Assembly (NCBI GenBank): GCA_963970005.1 | Contig: CAXAMN010018890.1 | Coordinates: 669,572-733,571 of the forward strand | Origin: Durusdinium trenchii | Taxonomy: Eukaryota > Sar > Dinophyceae > Suessiales > Symbiodiniaceae | Reading direction: 5' to 3' | Length of the DNA: 64,000 nucleotides | In this document: positions 49,042-61,194 of the stretch, piece after piece | Position numbering within the stretch: the stretch's first letter is position 1 | How the letters are laid out: every line of letters starts with the position of its first letter | Position numbers and translations under genes: made by a program | Notes under the pieces: model-generated | The model's database searches: none | What the model saw: the letters and a program-made list of their open reading frames with translations, nothing else | What the model was told of the DNA's origin: nothing

Positions 49042-51905
49042 TTACGGAGGGTCCCTTCCTGCAGTGTGGAGGAGGCGGCGGGGGAGGCTTGCTGCGGTTG
49101 GGGGGACGAGCTGCCGACGAGGAGCTACTCCCGCCTGGGGGAGGGGCCGTACGCCGGGCTTTATTGCGAGCGTCGGAGTCGTCTCGGCTGACCCCCATTG
49201 TTCTTTGAGCGCCTGCTTGTGGCGTTCTAGTTTCCTCCGAAACGTGGGGTCTCCAGACAGCCATTCGCAGAGCCGGTTCCACTGGTCCTCCGTATATGCA
49301 ATATGACCATATTGATGATACGGGCGATCGTCTTCTTTACAATGGGGATATCCATTGTAGTAATAGATTTTGAGTATGCCACCAGGAAGCTTTGTCAGTG
49401 TATGTCGGGGAGAGAGCAGATTCCACCCTATTCGGGACATGGCAACCTCTAATCCAGAGGTCAGCCAGTGCGCCACTACAGCGCTTTCTGTTTGGATGTT
49501 TCCTTGCTCAAAGTTTCCTAGCGCTGTTGCTAGCCTAGTGTAACGTATGACAAAACGCCCATACCCTTGCGCAAAGGTATAGGTGGGCTCTGCGACAATG
49601 TCCTCTTCCTCAGTTGCTTCTTCTGCTTCTGTTTCCAGCGGGTCTGCTGCTCCTACTGGCACCGGCTGTGCATACCTGCGCGACCGCTCTTTTGATCCAG
49701 TAGCGTCAGAGTCTGTGTCCGACTCTGCAGACAGGGGGTCTGCTGGGGAATGTTTGGCCTCCGCAACGTCTCTCCACAGCGGGACTTCTATACGCAGTTT
49801 TAATTGCAGGAGGGATGGGAAAGACATAGCTTGCACCAGAGATGGGTCAATGGCGCCACAGGTGTATGCTCTCTCCGCCCAGGACGTGTCCGGCATCCGG
49901 GGGTAGTGGTCATATGCAATTTCCTTGTTGTAAACGCCCACTTGCAGGGGATTGTGCCCCTTGCTTCCTGGGTCGGTAGCCCCAGCCGCCCTTCACTTCA
50001 GCCTGTGTGAAGCCTTGCTGCTTCATGGCTGTGACGAGGGCAGGCACAATCTGAACTGGGAGGTAGACAAAAAGGTCGTTAATGGGTAGCGTTTGGTCTC
50101 CGTACTCCATTCCTCTCACGAAAGACATGATGACAGTCTGCATAAAGGTGAGTGCATCTACATCTTTTTCACCCGACTCCTCCTGCTTACTCAGGGCTGC
50201 CTTTGCTGCGCTTGCATTTTGGCGCCTTTGTTGGTTGTTGTAGGAACAGCACCTTGACAAACGCAAAAAGGCCGTACTGCCAGAAAAGGGGGTTTGCATA
50301 GAGCGCTAGCTGCTTTTGAGGTATGAAGGAACACAGGTGGTGTCCTTGCTTGGCAAAGGCAAACAGGTTTGCCAGGGGCGCAGCAAATGCTTCACTAATG
50401 CGGTGTAGGTCCGCAATGTAGTCAGGGTTAACCTCCTGGGATGTTCCCAAAGTAAGTGCCATGGAGTGCGCTTTCTGCCACCCTCCTCCAGAGGAATGTC
50501 CGGACAAGACGGTTGACTTGCTTGTTGGAGATGCACAGTCTCGCCATTGGCCATTCACGGGGCAGGTCACTGTACAGCTGCAGCGAAGGCAGTGCAGCCC
50601 CTTTTTTGTCAGTGTCAGCAGCTGCATGAGCAGCAACTTGGTGAACATGCAGTGCCTGCATGGCTCTCTGTTCAGCTTCCAGCTGCAGATCGGTGGCAGC
50701 GGTGCCTCCTCTCTCTGCATTTCTTTGGTCATTGTCTAGATCAATTTCTGTCATGACATGAGGGCGCTCCTGTGTAGTATCCGGTGATCAGATGGCGTGG
50801 CTGGATCCCTGCGAACTGGGGACTCTTGCATCTGGGCAGTCATGTTAGCGAGGTCCTCAAGCGTGACCGGCTGTTGCCCATGTTCCGGAATGCTGCCAAG
50901 CGGCTGCTTGGATGCCTGACCAACTGACTGCCGGAGCTTTTTGGATTGAGCCCTACCAGCACTTACCTTTGTCCCTGGTCTTCGTTTAATCGGGGACTCC
51001 GAGGAATGCGACAGGGAGCTTTCACCTTGGGGATCAACTCCATGTGGTGGCAGAGCACTGGTTTCCTCTCCGTTTTCTTCCAACATGTCGTTATTTGCTG
51101 GTCGTGTGTTGGCTGGTCGTGTGTTGGAGGATGCTGGACGATTGCTAAGGCAGTCACCCGCTTCATCTGACAAGGTGGCATCACCATCATTGTCTTCCAT
51201 TGGGGAGTCTGCTTCTTCTTGAAGCACCGTGCTTGGCAGAGTGGACGGCTCCGAAGGGGAGCTGAGGACGGAGACAATATTGCTTGCTTCCTCATCCGCC
51301 ATTATGGCATCAGCTGTCTCAGGCGAGGTCGGAGTCTGGCATGCTTGATCACCTGCCTCCGTGGCAACATCAGAGACGGAGAGAACGTCTTCCGATGCAC
51401 TCGGCTGCGGCCAAAAGCAGCCGTGTACCAAGAGGCCAGGCTGCGGCGGCAGGACTAGTTCCGACCCTGGGGCGTAAAAGTAGACACGGTGCAAGGCTTC
51501 AAAGGTGTAATCCTGTGCCTTGCGCTGCTCAGCAGTGTTCAGTGTTGGTTGGCAACGCTGGGAGCAGCCTACACTGCACCTTTGGCCAGGACCGGTGCTG
51601 TTGTGCAGGAGCCGCCAGCGTCCTGACTGCTGTCCAACTGTTATGACAAGCCATTCCGGCGTGGGCGACGCATCGACCGCGTACCCATAGACTCGCCCAT
51701 GCATGGTCGTGCCGCCAGGGAGGTGTGGCCCATCCTGCAGGCTGGATATTTCTGCCTTTGTCAAATGCGACAGTGTGGCTAAGACGAGGCGTAAGCGCCT
51801 CGCCTTACCTTGATGATGCTCTGCTAGGCAGACAGGCAGAGGGCCAGGCCATAGTTGGTGGGGCAAAAGCGCCTGTTGGAAGATAGCAGTGGCTGGTTAT
51901 AGCTG
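49042..51905 (-). pseudogene. decayed coding block downstream of the helicase core, product unknown
   Basis: Coding-like minus frames follow each other with only frame changes between them: about 50751-51905 (ALLPHQLWPGPLPVCLAEHH; Ser/Glu-rich, repeated NTRPAN), 50428-50754 (DLQLEAEQRAMQALHVHQVA), then EVNPDYIADLHRISEAFAAP (about 50330-50440), DVDALTFMQTVIMSFVRGME (about 50100-50165), and 49042-49960 (HNPLQVGVYNKEIAYDHYPR). Each break shifts frame without a plausible intron, so the block is either a decayed gene or, less likely, full of assembly indels; nearby conserved genes show no such breaks. The stop of the first frame overlaps the ATG of the next as ATGA, which I treat as chance. No family recognised. 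Confidence 0.45.
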
Positions 51906-53163
51906 GATTGCCGTGAGGTCCAGTGAGCCTCGAATCGCTGGTTCCCAGTCGTCATAGGTGTCGATGCTTTGGACCCCGTGTAAGAGGGCAGCAAGTACTT
52001 GCAGGGCCCCTGGCATTCCTTGCATGTTCAAAGGGCAGGCAAGGATGGTGAGGTTGGTGGCTCGGCAAAATGCCACGTTTGCCCGGGTAAAACATTCCTG
52101 GTCGTAATCTAGATTGCGCCCTTCTCCGCTGAGAAAGGTAGACTCCCCATGTATGACAATGCAGTGCTTAGCTGTGGCACCTGCTACTTTGACTGCCCTT
52201 TCTGCATTGGCCTTTTTCCAAGCAATGTCAAAGGAATTACGTAGATTTTGAGCTCCTTCTCGAGTGGTTGTGAGGGCCAAGATGCCATCGTTTCCGGCCC
52301 CTGCTCTTGTCAGCTCATCCTCTAGGTGCTGGTAAACCCGCACCGTAGGGTTGTTCTTGGGATCCTTTCTTGCATCCACGTTTGGCGAGGCGTGGCGCCA
52401 CTGGACGAATCGCAGCCCAGAGGCAATCAGTTGGTCTTCCCGTATTGAGGTGGTGCCTATTTGCCAGGTGTCGCCCAGGCGGCTGCAAAGCACAGGGTGC
52501 TGAATTCCTATTAAAGGCTCGCAGACCTCTTGGGCAACCCTTGCACTTGTCGGCAACATCAAGCTCCAGCAATGCGGGCTTGCCACCCCCGATCTCTCTG
52601 CTGCGCTCTGCGCTTGCCGAAAGTCCAGTGGACTATCCGGGCTTGTGGCTGCATATCCAAGACCGACCAGGAGTCCTTCCGGAAGGTCCAGATCAACGCT
52701 GGAGAGATCGCTGTATGTGGACTGCAACATGCGGGCGAACGGGGACACCGCCTTGACTTTATCCGGGCGGAACCAGCTACCACCTAGAGGCCTGTGGCCA
52801 ACAGCGACGGCTGCTTCTTCGAGATCAGTGTGCCCAAAGCCTCGACCGTGGTGAAGGAGCGCGTGAAAGACCCCAGGGAATTCATGTGGCATATACCAGG
52901 TATTGGGGGCTCTCAGCCCAATGGGGGTTTGAGAAGGAGCGTGCGGTGAGCTCGTTGCCCGTCTGCCACTCCTCCAGGGCTCTGCCTGGGGTCTCCAAGC
53001 AGAGTCGAAAGAAGGCTCGGCGTGGGACTGCTGGCGCGAAAGCGGATTTCAAGTCCATGTCCTGCTGTGACTCTTCACTAATGAGCAGGTCTACATTCTC
53101 CATATGCGTGTTCAGGGTGGAATGGGTCTGCCCTTTTTGACCCCAGACCAGCCCGAGTGCCAT
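51897..53163 (-). pseudogene. UPF1-like SF1 helicase, C-terminal core, frame-broken
   Basis: The frame at 52882-53163 has LLISEESQQDMDLKSAFA, matching a Walker B (DEAQQ-like) motif, then PRRAFFRLCLETPG in the place of the usual GDPxQ segment. The frame at 51897-52892 follows, with LPTSARVAQEVCEPLIG, a GDTWQIGTTSIR stretch, then HGESTFLSGEGRNLDYDQ (motif V-like) and TRANVAFCRATNLTILAC (motif VI-like, compare NVALTRAR). This places it in the UPF1/ZNFX1-like AAA_12 group. The Walker A motif is not visible upstream. The two frames differ by one shift at about 52885, and the 3' end shifts again near 51900 into the next block. It is an intron-poor relic of a helicase-bearing gene or mobile element; whole-element identity is inference. 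Confidence 0.55.
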
Positions 53164-53411
53164 TGGCCCAGTGGTAGAGTAGCAGAGGGTCTCTGCCCTT
53201 TGACCCTACTGCCGACCTTGCCCGCGCCACTGAGCAGTTAGCCAGCTCCCCTGGCTGCCTTCCAAGAGGTGGTCAGGGATGTTACAGTGTACAGTACACT
53301 AGCACTAGGAACAGCGGCGTTTCACCTTTTTGTTTCACCTAGTTCGTGGGGCTTGCATGATAGGCTGCACTCGGAAGCACTCGTGTGACCCAGGGCTGCA
53401 GCAGAACCTTC

Positions 53412-54423
53412 TTAGGCACAACTACCACACCACGCCTGCTCTCGCGCCTGAGCGACCTGCATGTTGGTCAAGGTTGAAAAGGCTGGTTCAGCTACTGTGA
53501 GACCAGGTCCGTTCCGTGTCATACTCATCATCGGAGCTGCCACCTGGTCTCTCGTGCCCCTCACCTCCCCCGCAGGGGGAGGTGGTGAATTGCTTGCTGC
53601 TGCTCTTACCCTCTCCTTGCCACCGCTTGCCTCATGCAAGTCTTCGTAGTGTCCTCTTTTTGGTTTTCCGTCTTGCGACTTACCTGGCAATCCTTGCAAG
53701 CCTCAATTGCACGTCAAGTGGAATATTTGCAGGGACTGTTGTGAGAGGTCAGGCATCAATCCTGAACCTCCTGCCACTTCTCGCTTGTCCAGGGTCTTTG
53801 CTCCACATGGCTGCGAGGCTGCAATGCCCGTTGTCACTCCTGCCTTGATCCCCGACAGGTATCCCAGGCTGCACAATGACCAAGCCAAGGACACGAGCAG
53901 ATTGAAATTTTGTCCCGCATGCGTGAGGAGTTCTCAACACTGAATTGGTCACCTTGAAATTACTCACATGGTCTATGGCGCGTACGCATTCTTTGACACA
54001 AGTTGCGTCGTGCCCAGCTTCGAATGGACCTAAAAAGAACTTGATTTGAACCTCACTCTTGCTTTCAGTCTCGCTCATGCATACTGATACGCATTGCATC
54101 TCCTGTGGAATACCTGCCAGCCAACAAGCAGAATGCAGTTTCGTCCGGGACGTCCTGTACTGAGAGCAGCTTGAAAGGAATTCATCGCCCCGTTTCACTC
54201 CTGTGTTAGGTCTTCGGATCTGCACCTTTTGCTTTTTCACGTCTTGAGCGGACATGAGCCTGATCTGCTTGGTTTTTGTGGGTGGTTTGGGTTTGTTTTG
54301 GTGCTTTGTTGTTGGGTTGTGGGTGTTTTTGGTCCTTTTGGTTCCTTTGCTTCCTTTGCTCAGGCTCATTTCCTCGCACCCCTCATGTGAATTCATCACG
54401 GTGACTTGTGCCTCTCGGCACAC
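53412..54423 (-). other. coding-like minus-strand stretch upstream of the helicase relic
   Basis: Open frames at 53412-53699 (contains RGHYEDLHEASGGKERVRAA) and 53749-54423 (contains LHSACWLAGIPQEMQCVSV and FFLGPFEAGHDATCVKECV) look coding in composition. No family is recognised. On the plus strand, 54280-54360 is a T/G-rich tract ending TTTGCTCAGG. It resembles the 3' end of an intron and is similar to one at about 55545-55620. Confidence 0.3.
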
Positions 54424-54478
54424 ATAGCGCCCTTACCCGTGCAAAAAAAATTTGATCCCAGACCAGCCCACGGTTCCA

Positions 54479-54688
54479 TAGTAGTAGCAGCAGTAGCAGT
54501 AGCAGTAGCAGTAGTAGTAGTAGTAGAAGTAGTAGTAGTAGTAGTAGAAGTAGTAGTAGTAGTAGCAGTAGTAGTAGTAGTGGTAGTAGTAGTGGTAGTA
54601 GTAGTGCTAGTAGTAGTAGTAGTAGTAGTAGTCGTAGTCGTAGTCGTAGTAGTAGTAGTAGAAGTAGTAGTAGTAGTAGTTAGCAGTC

Positions 54689-54765
<77 letters not shown>

Positions 54766-54969
54766 CGTGGTAGTAGTAGTAGTAAGTAGTAGTAGTGAGT
54801 AGTTGTAAGTAGTAGTGAGTAGTAGTAAGTAGTAGTGAGTAGTAGTAAGTAATAGTGAGTAGTAGTAAGTAGTAGTGAGTAGTAGTAAGTAGTAAGTAGT
54901 AAGTAGTAAGTAGTAAGTAGTAAGTAGTAAGTAGTAAGTAGTAAGTAGTAAGTAAGTAAGTAAGTAAGT

Positions 54970-55023
<54 letters not shown>

Positions 55024-55189
55024 TGGTAGTAGTAGTAGTAGTCGTCGTAGTGGTAGTGGTAGTGGTAGTGGTAGTGGTAGTAGTAGTAGTGGTGGTGGTA
55101 GTAGTGGTGGTAGTAGTAGTGGTAGTGGTAGTGGTAGTGGTAGTGGTAGTCGTCGTCGTAGTAGTCGTAGTAATCGTGGTAGTATAGCC

Positions 55190-55236
<47 letters not shown>

Positions 55237-55360
55237 CGTAGTCGTAGTAGTCGTAGTAGTAGTCGTAACAGTAGTAGTAGTCGTAGTCGTAGTCGTAGTA
55301 GTAGTAGTAGTCGTCGTCGTAGTAGTCGTAGCAGTAGTCGTAGTAGTAGTAGTAGTAGTG
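54479..55360. repeat. giant (AGT)n / (AGTAAGT)n microsatellite
   Basis: Nearly 900 bp of AGT triplets with islands of AGC, TCG and GGT variants and a central AGTAAGTAGT section at about 54780-54975. Open frames through it (poly-Val/Ser on plus; Tyr/Thr/Leu-rich on minus) are produced by the repeat. It sits between the minus-strand block and the plus-strand genes. Confidence 0.95.
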
Positions 55361-57672
55361 ACGCAAAGACCAGGCCGGTATACCTGTAGGATTTCTGAGT
55401 GCAAGTGTTCGCTGAAAGCTGATCTTCGCAGCAATTCATCCATGCCTGGGTATTTGTCTCACCTTTGTCTCACATTGAACTCATAGCAACGCATGGTGAT
55501 AAAATCCCGCATGAGCTCTACATGATTTTCCAATTTTGTTTTCTGGTGGGTTGTGTTTTGTGTTTTTGGGTTGTGGTTTGTTGTTCAGTTTGGTTCTTGT
55601 TTGCCTTTGCTACTCAGGAAATCTTAATCTCTACAACCGCTAACCTTCGCATTCCTGCGATAACGGCAGCCCCACGCGTGCAAAAAGAATTACCACCTTT
55701 GGACGTGGACGATCACCTGAGAATTGTGATGCTGCAAAGAACTCCAACAACAGGTCAATGTCTGAACCACCACCAGAGAAACAGACTGGACCAGAACTTG
55801 TTCAAGTGCATAAAACGTGAAGAAGAGGAGTTGAGTTCGAGCAGCTGGGATTTGCACCACAAACCAGGTGAAGAACCTGTAGCCGAACCTGCAGGTGGCT
55901 TTTTGACCATTTCATCTCATGCAGCAGGGACATCATGACCACGGTTGTTCCTGCAAAATTGCTCATGGGCCAAGGACGACTTTAAGTGGTCACTACAGCA
56001 CGCCAGGTGACGTTGGACTTCTGCTCTGAGAGAGTCTGAGTGTTGTGGATTCCGTTGGAGGAACATTTTGGAGAATCCACAGTGTGCCGTGGATATCCTT
56101 GTCCGACATTGGACAGATTGGCAGACTTGGCGTTGCTGCGCAGATCACTTGGACTCCACCAACTTGCAGCACTTTCATTGACAACCAGCCAGATGAGCAA
56201 GGTGGACCAAAATGCAGCAAAACTGCACGAGTCAAGATGGAGCAGTAAGAAGCTTCCTCCAGAGCCAAAATCGGCACTTCGAGGTTCACAATCTGCACAT
56301 TGAGGTTCACAACATGCTCCAAGTTGCAACTTCCCAAGATTTCAAGGTTCAACTGGAACGTCGATGAACACAGTGGGACTTGCAGGAAACTTATTGTGCC
56401 AGAATGTTTTAGATATGTGAACAAATTGCTGGGCTTTGGAGACGAATAGGAAGTCCAACACTTGCAGCCATCATCAGACCCAAAAAGATCCCAGCACAAC
56501 AGCATCAACCTGGAATGGATGCAACATTGTCAGATGCAGCAATGTCATACACGCATTTGGTTGAACGATGCAAGGCTAATAGTTTTTGTTTTATGTTATG
56601 TTGTGTTGTCCCGGCAAAACAAAAAAAACTCCATTGAGACTTGCTTCCAGTTTTTCTTGCCAAAACCTGATTCGAAGAAGTGTATACGGAGTGACATTTA
56701 GTTGCTTGAGGGGTCAATATCATCATGGCGCTTGCACAAACATTAAATTAGCAGTAACAACACTCGCAAATCCCGCAAAACTCTTTGAATGTCCGTTCAT
56801 TTGCATGGTTTCGATGGCTGCCCATGGTTGTGGGATCCTTACGAAGAACAGAATTTTCAAGATTCATGTGGTTGAGTTGGATCATGCGTCGTGGTTGTAA
56901 ATGCACGTCTGTCATAAACATAGACTTGCTAGCCTGTGGGTTGTCCTTTCAGTGTCAATGTTGGGGGAAACACTTCTGCGGTGAAGGCGTTGCCGACAAT
57001 CTCTGGAAAAACACCGGCGTGATTGCCTGGAACTTAGTTTGGGAGCAGGAACCTTTGAACAGTGTTTGCCATAGCATTCGATACCACTAGTTTGTACGTT
57101 TTGCTTTTCAAGAGTTATTTGTGTTTACATACCATTCGCAGGGTCCATGTCAATACTCATTCCAAGTCAGGAAACATTCTAAGCATGCGGAAACAAGAAT
57201 GCACTCTGGCAGGATTTGGGTTCCGGCAGCCTTTCAAACCGACGCCCGCAGCGAGATGCCTGCAAGCATTCAAGGTGTCAATGCAACGGACTACTTCGAG
57301 GTGAACGTCCAACGACCTGCTGTCCTTGGCTGAAAGAGATGCCCCCCCAATGGCCAAATGTCCTTCAAATCCTTTCAGGGTCAGATCCTTTAGTCACTGT
57401 AGTCCAAGACCTTGCTGGGCTTAGAGTCTTCGAGGGTAAACTTCATGATGTTGCAGTTGCAGAAAACCCCAGTCTTGCAGGTTTCCATGTCTCAAAAAAC
57501 ACCATGAAGGTGAAGCGGCTTCTGGTCCTTGAGGTCTTCAGGTCTTCTTCCATCTCTTCAGGTCTTTCTCCTTTCTCTCCGGTATCTGCGTGCTTGCTGT
57601 CTCTCGGGCGCTTCGCCGTGCTGGTGCTTGGACGTCGGAGCACCCTTCCCTCGCTAGGCAGCAGTTGCAGAG
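55361..57672. other. strand-switch interval, no gene seen
   Basis: No supported exon. It separates minus-oriented sequence to the left from plus-oriented genes to the right, so outward promoters may lie here. T-rich plus-strand tracts occur at about 55525-55610 and 56580-56640. I cannot point to a defined TTTT-box promoter. Confidence 0.4.
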
Positions 57673-59465
57673 GCCCGAATCCACGAGTTGTGGCCCAAGG
57701 GCGTGGAGGTTGCGCCACGGCGTTGCGCGCGGAAGCGGCGACCACGGTGAACGTGTGGACACGTGGACACGTGAGGTGTCGTGCTTCCTACATTCCTTAT
57801 TTAAGACGAACACATGGGCATCCATGTCCGAAAGCTGGCTTGTGGCTGTAAGTTGTTTTCCAGGTGTGCACTGTTGCGCCGCATGCTGATTGGAGGTGTT
57901 GATTGCTGTGAGACAAGCTGAGGCTTCAGCAGATGGAGCGGAAGTGGCAGCGTGAGGCATGGATGGCCCAGAGTGATCAGCTATATAATCTCAGTGATTC
58001 GCATTTCAACCCCCTACAAGAGTTGGGCTTTGGTTCCTTTGGACCTCGACTGAATGGATTGGGAGCATTTTCTCGTAATATAACATGGAGTTTAAGCTGG
58101 AGTTCTAGCTGTGCAGAACTGATTCAAAGTACTGTTAGGCTTAGAGCCTTACATAAGTGTTGGGAGGTTCCTCTAGTTCCATCTTGCACGATTCGTCTCC
58201 CTCAAGGAATGTCAAGGGAAGAGACTCACCGTGGTCGGGGCATCCAACTTCTCCATGTACAGTCACAGTTCTCCATTTCTGTAAACGTCCTTGGCCTTGC
58301 GACTTTGGGTCCGGTTAGTCTCCTCCGGTCCTCGTTCCGCTCAGGTCCTGGTGCGGCAGTTCCTCTCGGAGCGTCGGAAGCTGGGGGAAGAGTTCCGCGC
58401 AGAGTTCCAGGAGCTTTGCCGGTCTGACGGATTGGCGAAACGGGGGGGTTCAATGGATGGAGCCCCATGTGTGTTGGAATATGAAACAAAGCAAGTATTG
58501 ATAGAATGTAGAGGAGTTCAAAGACCGCCACAATATTTCTGGACCCTTTTTTGACAGAAAGGGGCCAGCTGCAAAGAAACTCAACATGCTGATGCATTTT
58601 GCCTCAGCTTTTTGGTGCTGCCAGCGAGTGGGGTCGGCGATGGCGGGGCAAACCTGCATCGGAAAGGGACCTATTTCACAGGTGATAAACGTGCTAAAGA
58701 ATCCTACGAAACTTTATGCCCTCGTCCTTGTCTGATCTTTTGCCCAGCATGACTGACAGAATAGCCTCAAGTGTTCGTTCGAATTGTGTGTGGGGCATCC
58801 TGTGGCCACAACTCATGGACCGCGCGTTTTCCGCTGGAAACCGGGCGTTTTCCGGAGGGAAACCGACCAAAAATGGGAGAAGCCTTGGGTCGGACTCCTG
58901 CTCGTTTCTGGACTCCAGTTTCGACTCCTGCTTGTTTGGGCATACCATCTTGACGTGAGCCGTGGCCCGTTGGAGACCTGGCCACTGTCTCCACCTGGCC
59001 AAGGGCGCCGAGCCTTTGGACCGTGACCCATGACATGTTTGGTTTCAGGACATCCCCTTCTCTTGAGAGGTGAGTGTAGCCAGTTTTCGGGAGATGAGGT
59101 GTGAGTCAAGACTCCTACTCAAAACTGGGCAGTTGATATCCGAGGGTCCAGTCCATTGTCTACGACCACCGGAGGCGTTTTGGGGGTCGAGTCTAAGGGA
59201 TCTACGACAGGAGTTGCTGCTTCGCTTGGACCGATCCTTCAAGTCTTTCAAGGCGGGTGGGCATCGGATTGGGAGAGGCTGGGCAGTACCTGTCAACCTG
59301 TCAAGCTAACAGAGACCTGGCACGCGCGGATTGGAACGATGACTTCGTAGGAGGCTTCCACTTCCATGATTTGTTGGAGATAGAGTCGAGCGATCCTGCG
59401 ATCCTGCGATCTTCCAGGCACAGAAGCAAAGGAGACTCGCTCAAGTCGGCAAAGCCGAGGCCTAA
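57673..59465 (+). CDS. unidentified basic protein, C-terminal exons
   Basis: I do not recognise the product. Exons: 58345-58425 (VLVRQFLSERRKLGEEF then RAEFQELCRS; GA donor), 59211-59252 (ELLLRLDRSFKSFK; GC donor) and 59418-59465 (AQKQRRLAQVGKAEA, then TAA). These three join in phase 0 and every acceptor is AG|G, so the C-terminus is fairly secure. A likely upstream exon is 57673-57746 (ARIHELWPKGVEVAPRR then CARKRRPR; GT donor, phase 2). It needs a further exon before 58345 to restore phase. The protein is Arg/Lys/Glu-rich and helical. It is the first plus-strand gene right of the strand switch and lies 1.7 kb before actin. No start codon was found. Confidence 0.5.
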
Positions 59466-61194
59466 TTGTACACATACATAAATTATGGTATGATCTTGTG
59501 TGATGTTGGTTTGGGTTGGAAAAATCATCAGGATGTGGCATGCAGGAAAAACGTCTCAGGACATTGGTTCACCTCAAGACATTGTGCTTTGGCACTCCCC
59601 AGGAACTTGTTTGGATTTTGTGTGTGAGCTGGTCGGGCTTCCGTTGGGATCTTAAGGCTTTCGATGTGTTCAGACCTACATTTTCGAAGAGAGGGTGACC
59701 ATTTCAACAGCATCTCCAGGCAGATCTGGCAGAAGCGGAACAGAGTCTCGGAAATGGTCTGGTCGACTTCTATGTTCAATTTCCCAGCCATGACATCCCA
59801 CGACTTTTCCCTTTCCTCTTTGGATTTTCCATCTTCACTGGGTGGGCGAGACCATCTTGCCCTCTCTAGTCTCTCTGGTGCAGGGCTCCACCGCAGAGCA
59901 GTCCGAGGTGGGCCATGCTTTTGGGATGGTTGTGTGGCATCGCTTTGTTCTGTGTACAGTGGCTACATACCAACTATCCCGGACACCTAATACTACTAAA
60001 GAATCTTGAGATGCGCTCAGACAGACGCGGATGGCTACAGCATAACATGGGGTGCTCCCCAGGTGCGAACGATGTCGGGAGCACCTGGGCCGGAGAGTTT
60101 CATTTTTTGACGGAGTTGTTCAAGCTTTGGAGCAAAGAGATTCACACTTCACTGGCTTGAATCTAATCTAGCAGTGACCGTGACCCGTGAAGGCTGCAGA
60201 AGAAGCAGAGGAGGAGGAAAGAGAAGAGGATGAGATTGTCGAGGTTGGGGCATCTGACTTTCTGGGTGGACGGGTGGGCAGTACCCAAAAGTCTGTGAGT
60301 ATGGACAGGTGCATAGGCAGGAAGCAGGAAGAAATTCAACTTGGAAATTCTACATTGCTTGTTGCCCGTGGCCTTCACCATCATTCACAATACGTTTGGC
60401 CCAAAACACTCGCATTTGCTGCTGAAGTGTAGTTATGAAGTATAGAACGTCCGCAGAATGAAACCTGGTTTTGCCTCGAAAAGGCTGTTTGTCTCACTCA
60501 CCATCCCTGCGGCAACGTAGCCGGCGGAGAAACGGTTCCCACTACACTGGACGTGTAGTGGTCAGAAACTAGGGACGCTCTCAATATCCCGCAAGGGCGG
60601 CAAATGCAACAAGACTCACTCCCGTGAAGCTGGCCGGTTCGGTCCTCCGTCGGTTTCTGGGTGCCTTTTCCCTATAAAAACGCCCAGAAAGAATGACTTC
60701 CGCTCGGCTGGGGTTAGGTTCTTTTTGGGAGGGTGGGACCCCGTCAAAAGGAAAGGCCGCTAAAGAGCGACGTTCTTCAGGTGCAAAGACGCTCCGAAAT
60801 CCTCCAGGCTTCGGGTGGGCGGGGTTTCGGGCAGAGAAGCTGAGAAAGGGCTTGGGAGAGGGGACAGATTGGGGGGCTTTAGTGGTGGAAGATGGCAAGT
60901 TCACTTGTTCTTATGATTTTGGTGCATGTGGGGGGACATCCTTGTGTCTGAGAGGAGCAACGCAACACAGCGAAGTTCTGTAGGGTGGGTGAAATTGCAT
61001 GACATGCCAATACTGCACAGAGATGTTGCAGCTTGCTTGGCGATTTCCAGGTTTGTTATTCGTTTGTAGCATACCTTCGTGATGCCCAAAGTGCCCGTTG
61101 ACTGTCTGGGCTCACCTTTGATGTTGGCAGTAGGTCTTTCCCCCTCTGGTGCGCCGCCCTGCTCCGCCCTCTCATCCGTCTCGGTGGTTCCGCC
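59466..61194 (+). other. interval between the basic-protein gene and actin
   Basis: No supported gene. An acidic plus frame at about 60188-60265 (AAEEAEEEEREEDEIVEV) is open but has no second supporting exon. The last 60 bases before the actin ATG are pyrimidine-rich (TCCCCCTCTGG, CTCATCCGTCTCGG), with an AG near 61130 that could serve as a spliced-leader or 5' UTR acceptor. That is inference. Confidence 0.35.

Noticed and set aside
50751-50754. ATGA overlap of two minus-strand open frames, as in coupled bacterial genes
   Set aside because: The surrounding block is eukaryotic and frame-broken; the overlap is best explained as a frameshift in a single decayed reading.
53160-53220. TGGCCCAGTGGTAGAG, like a tRNA A box or a tRNA-derived SINE head
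   Set aside because: No B box at the expected distance and no cloverleaf can be folded.
54407-55443. Very long open frames (up to 347 codons) rich in Tyr, Thr, Leu, Val or Ser
   Set aside because: They run through the (AGT)n array in every frame; the open reading is a property of the trinucleotide repeat.
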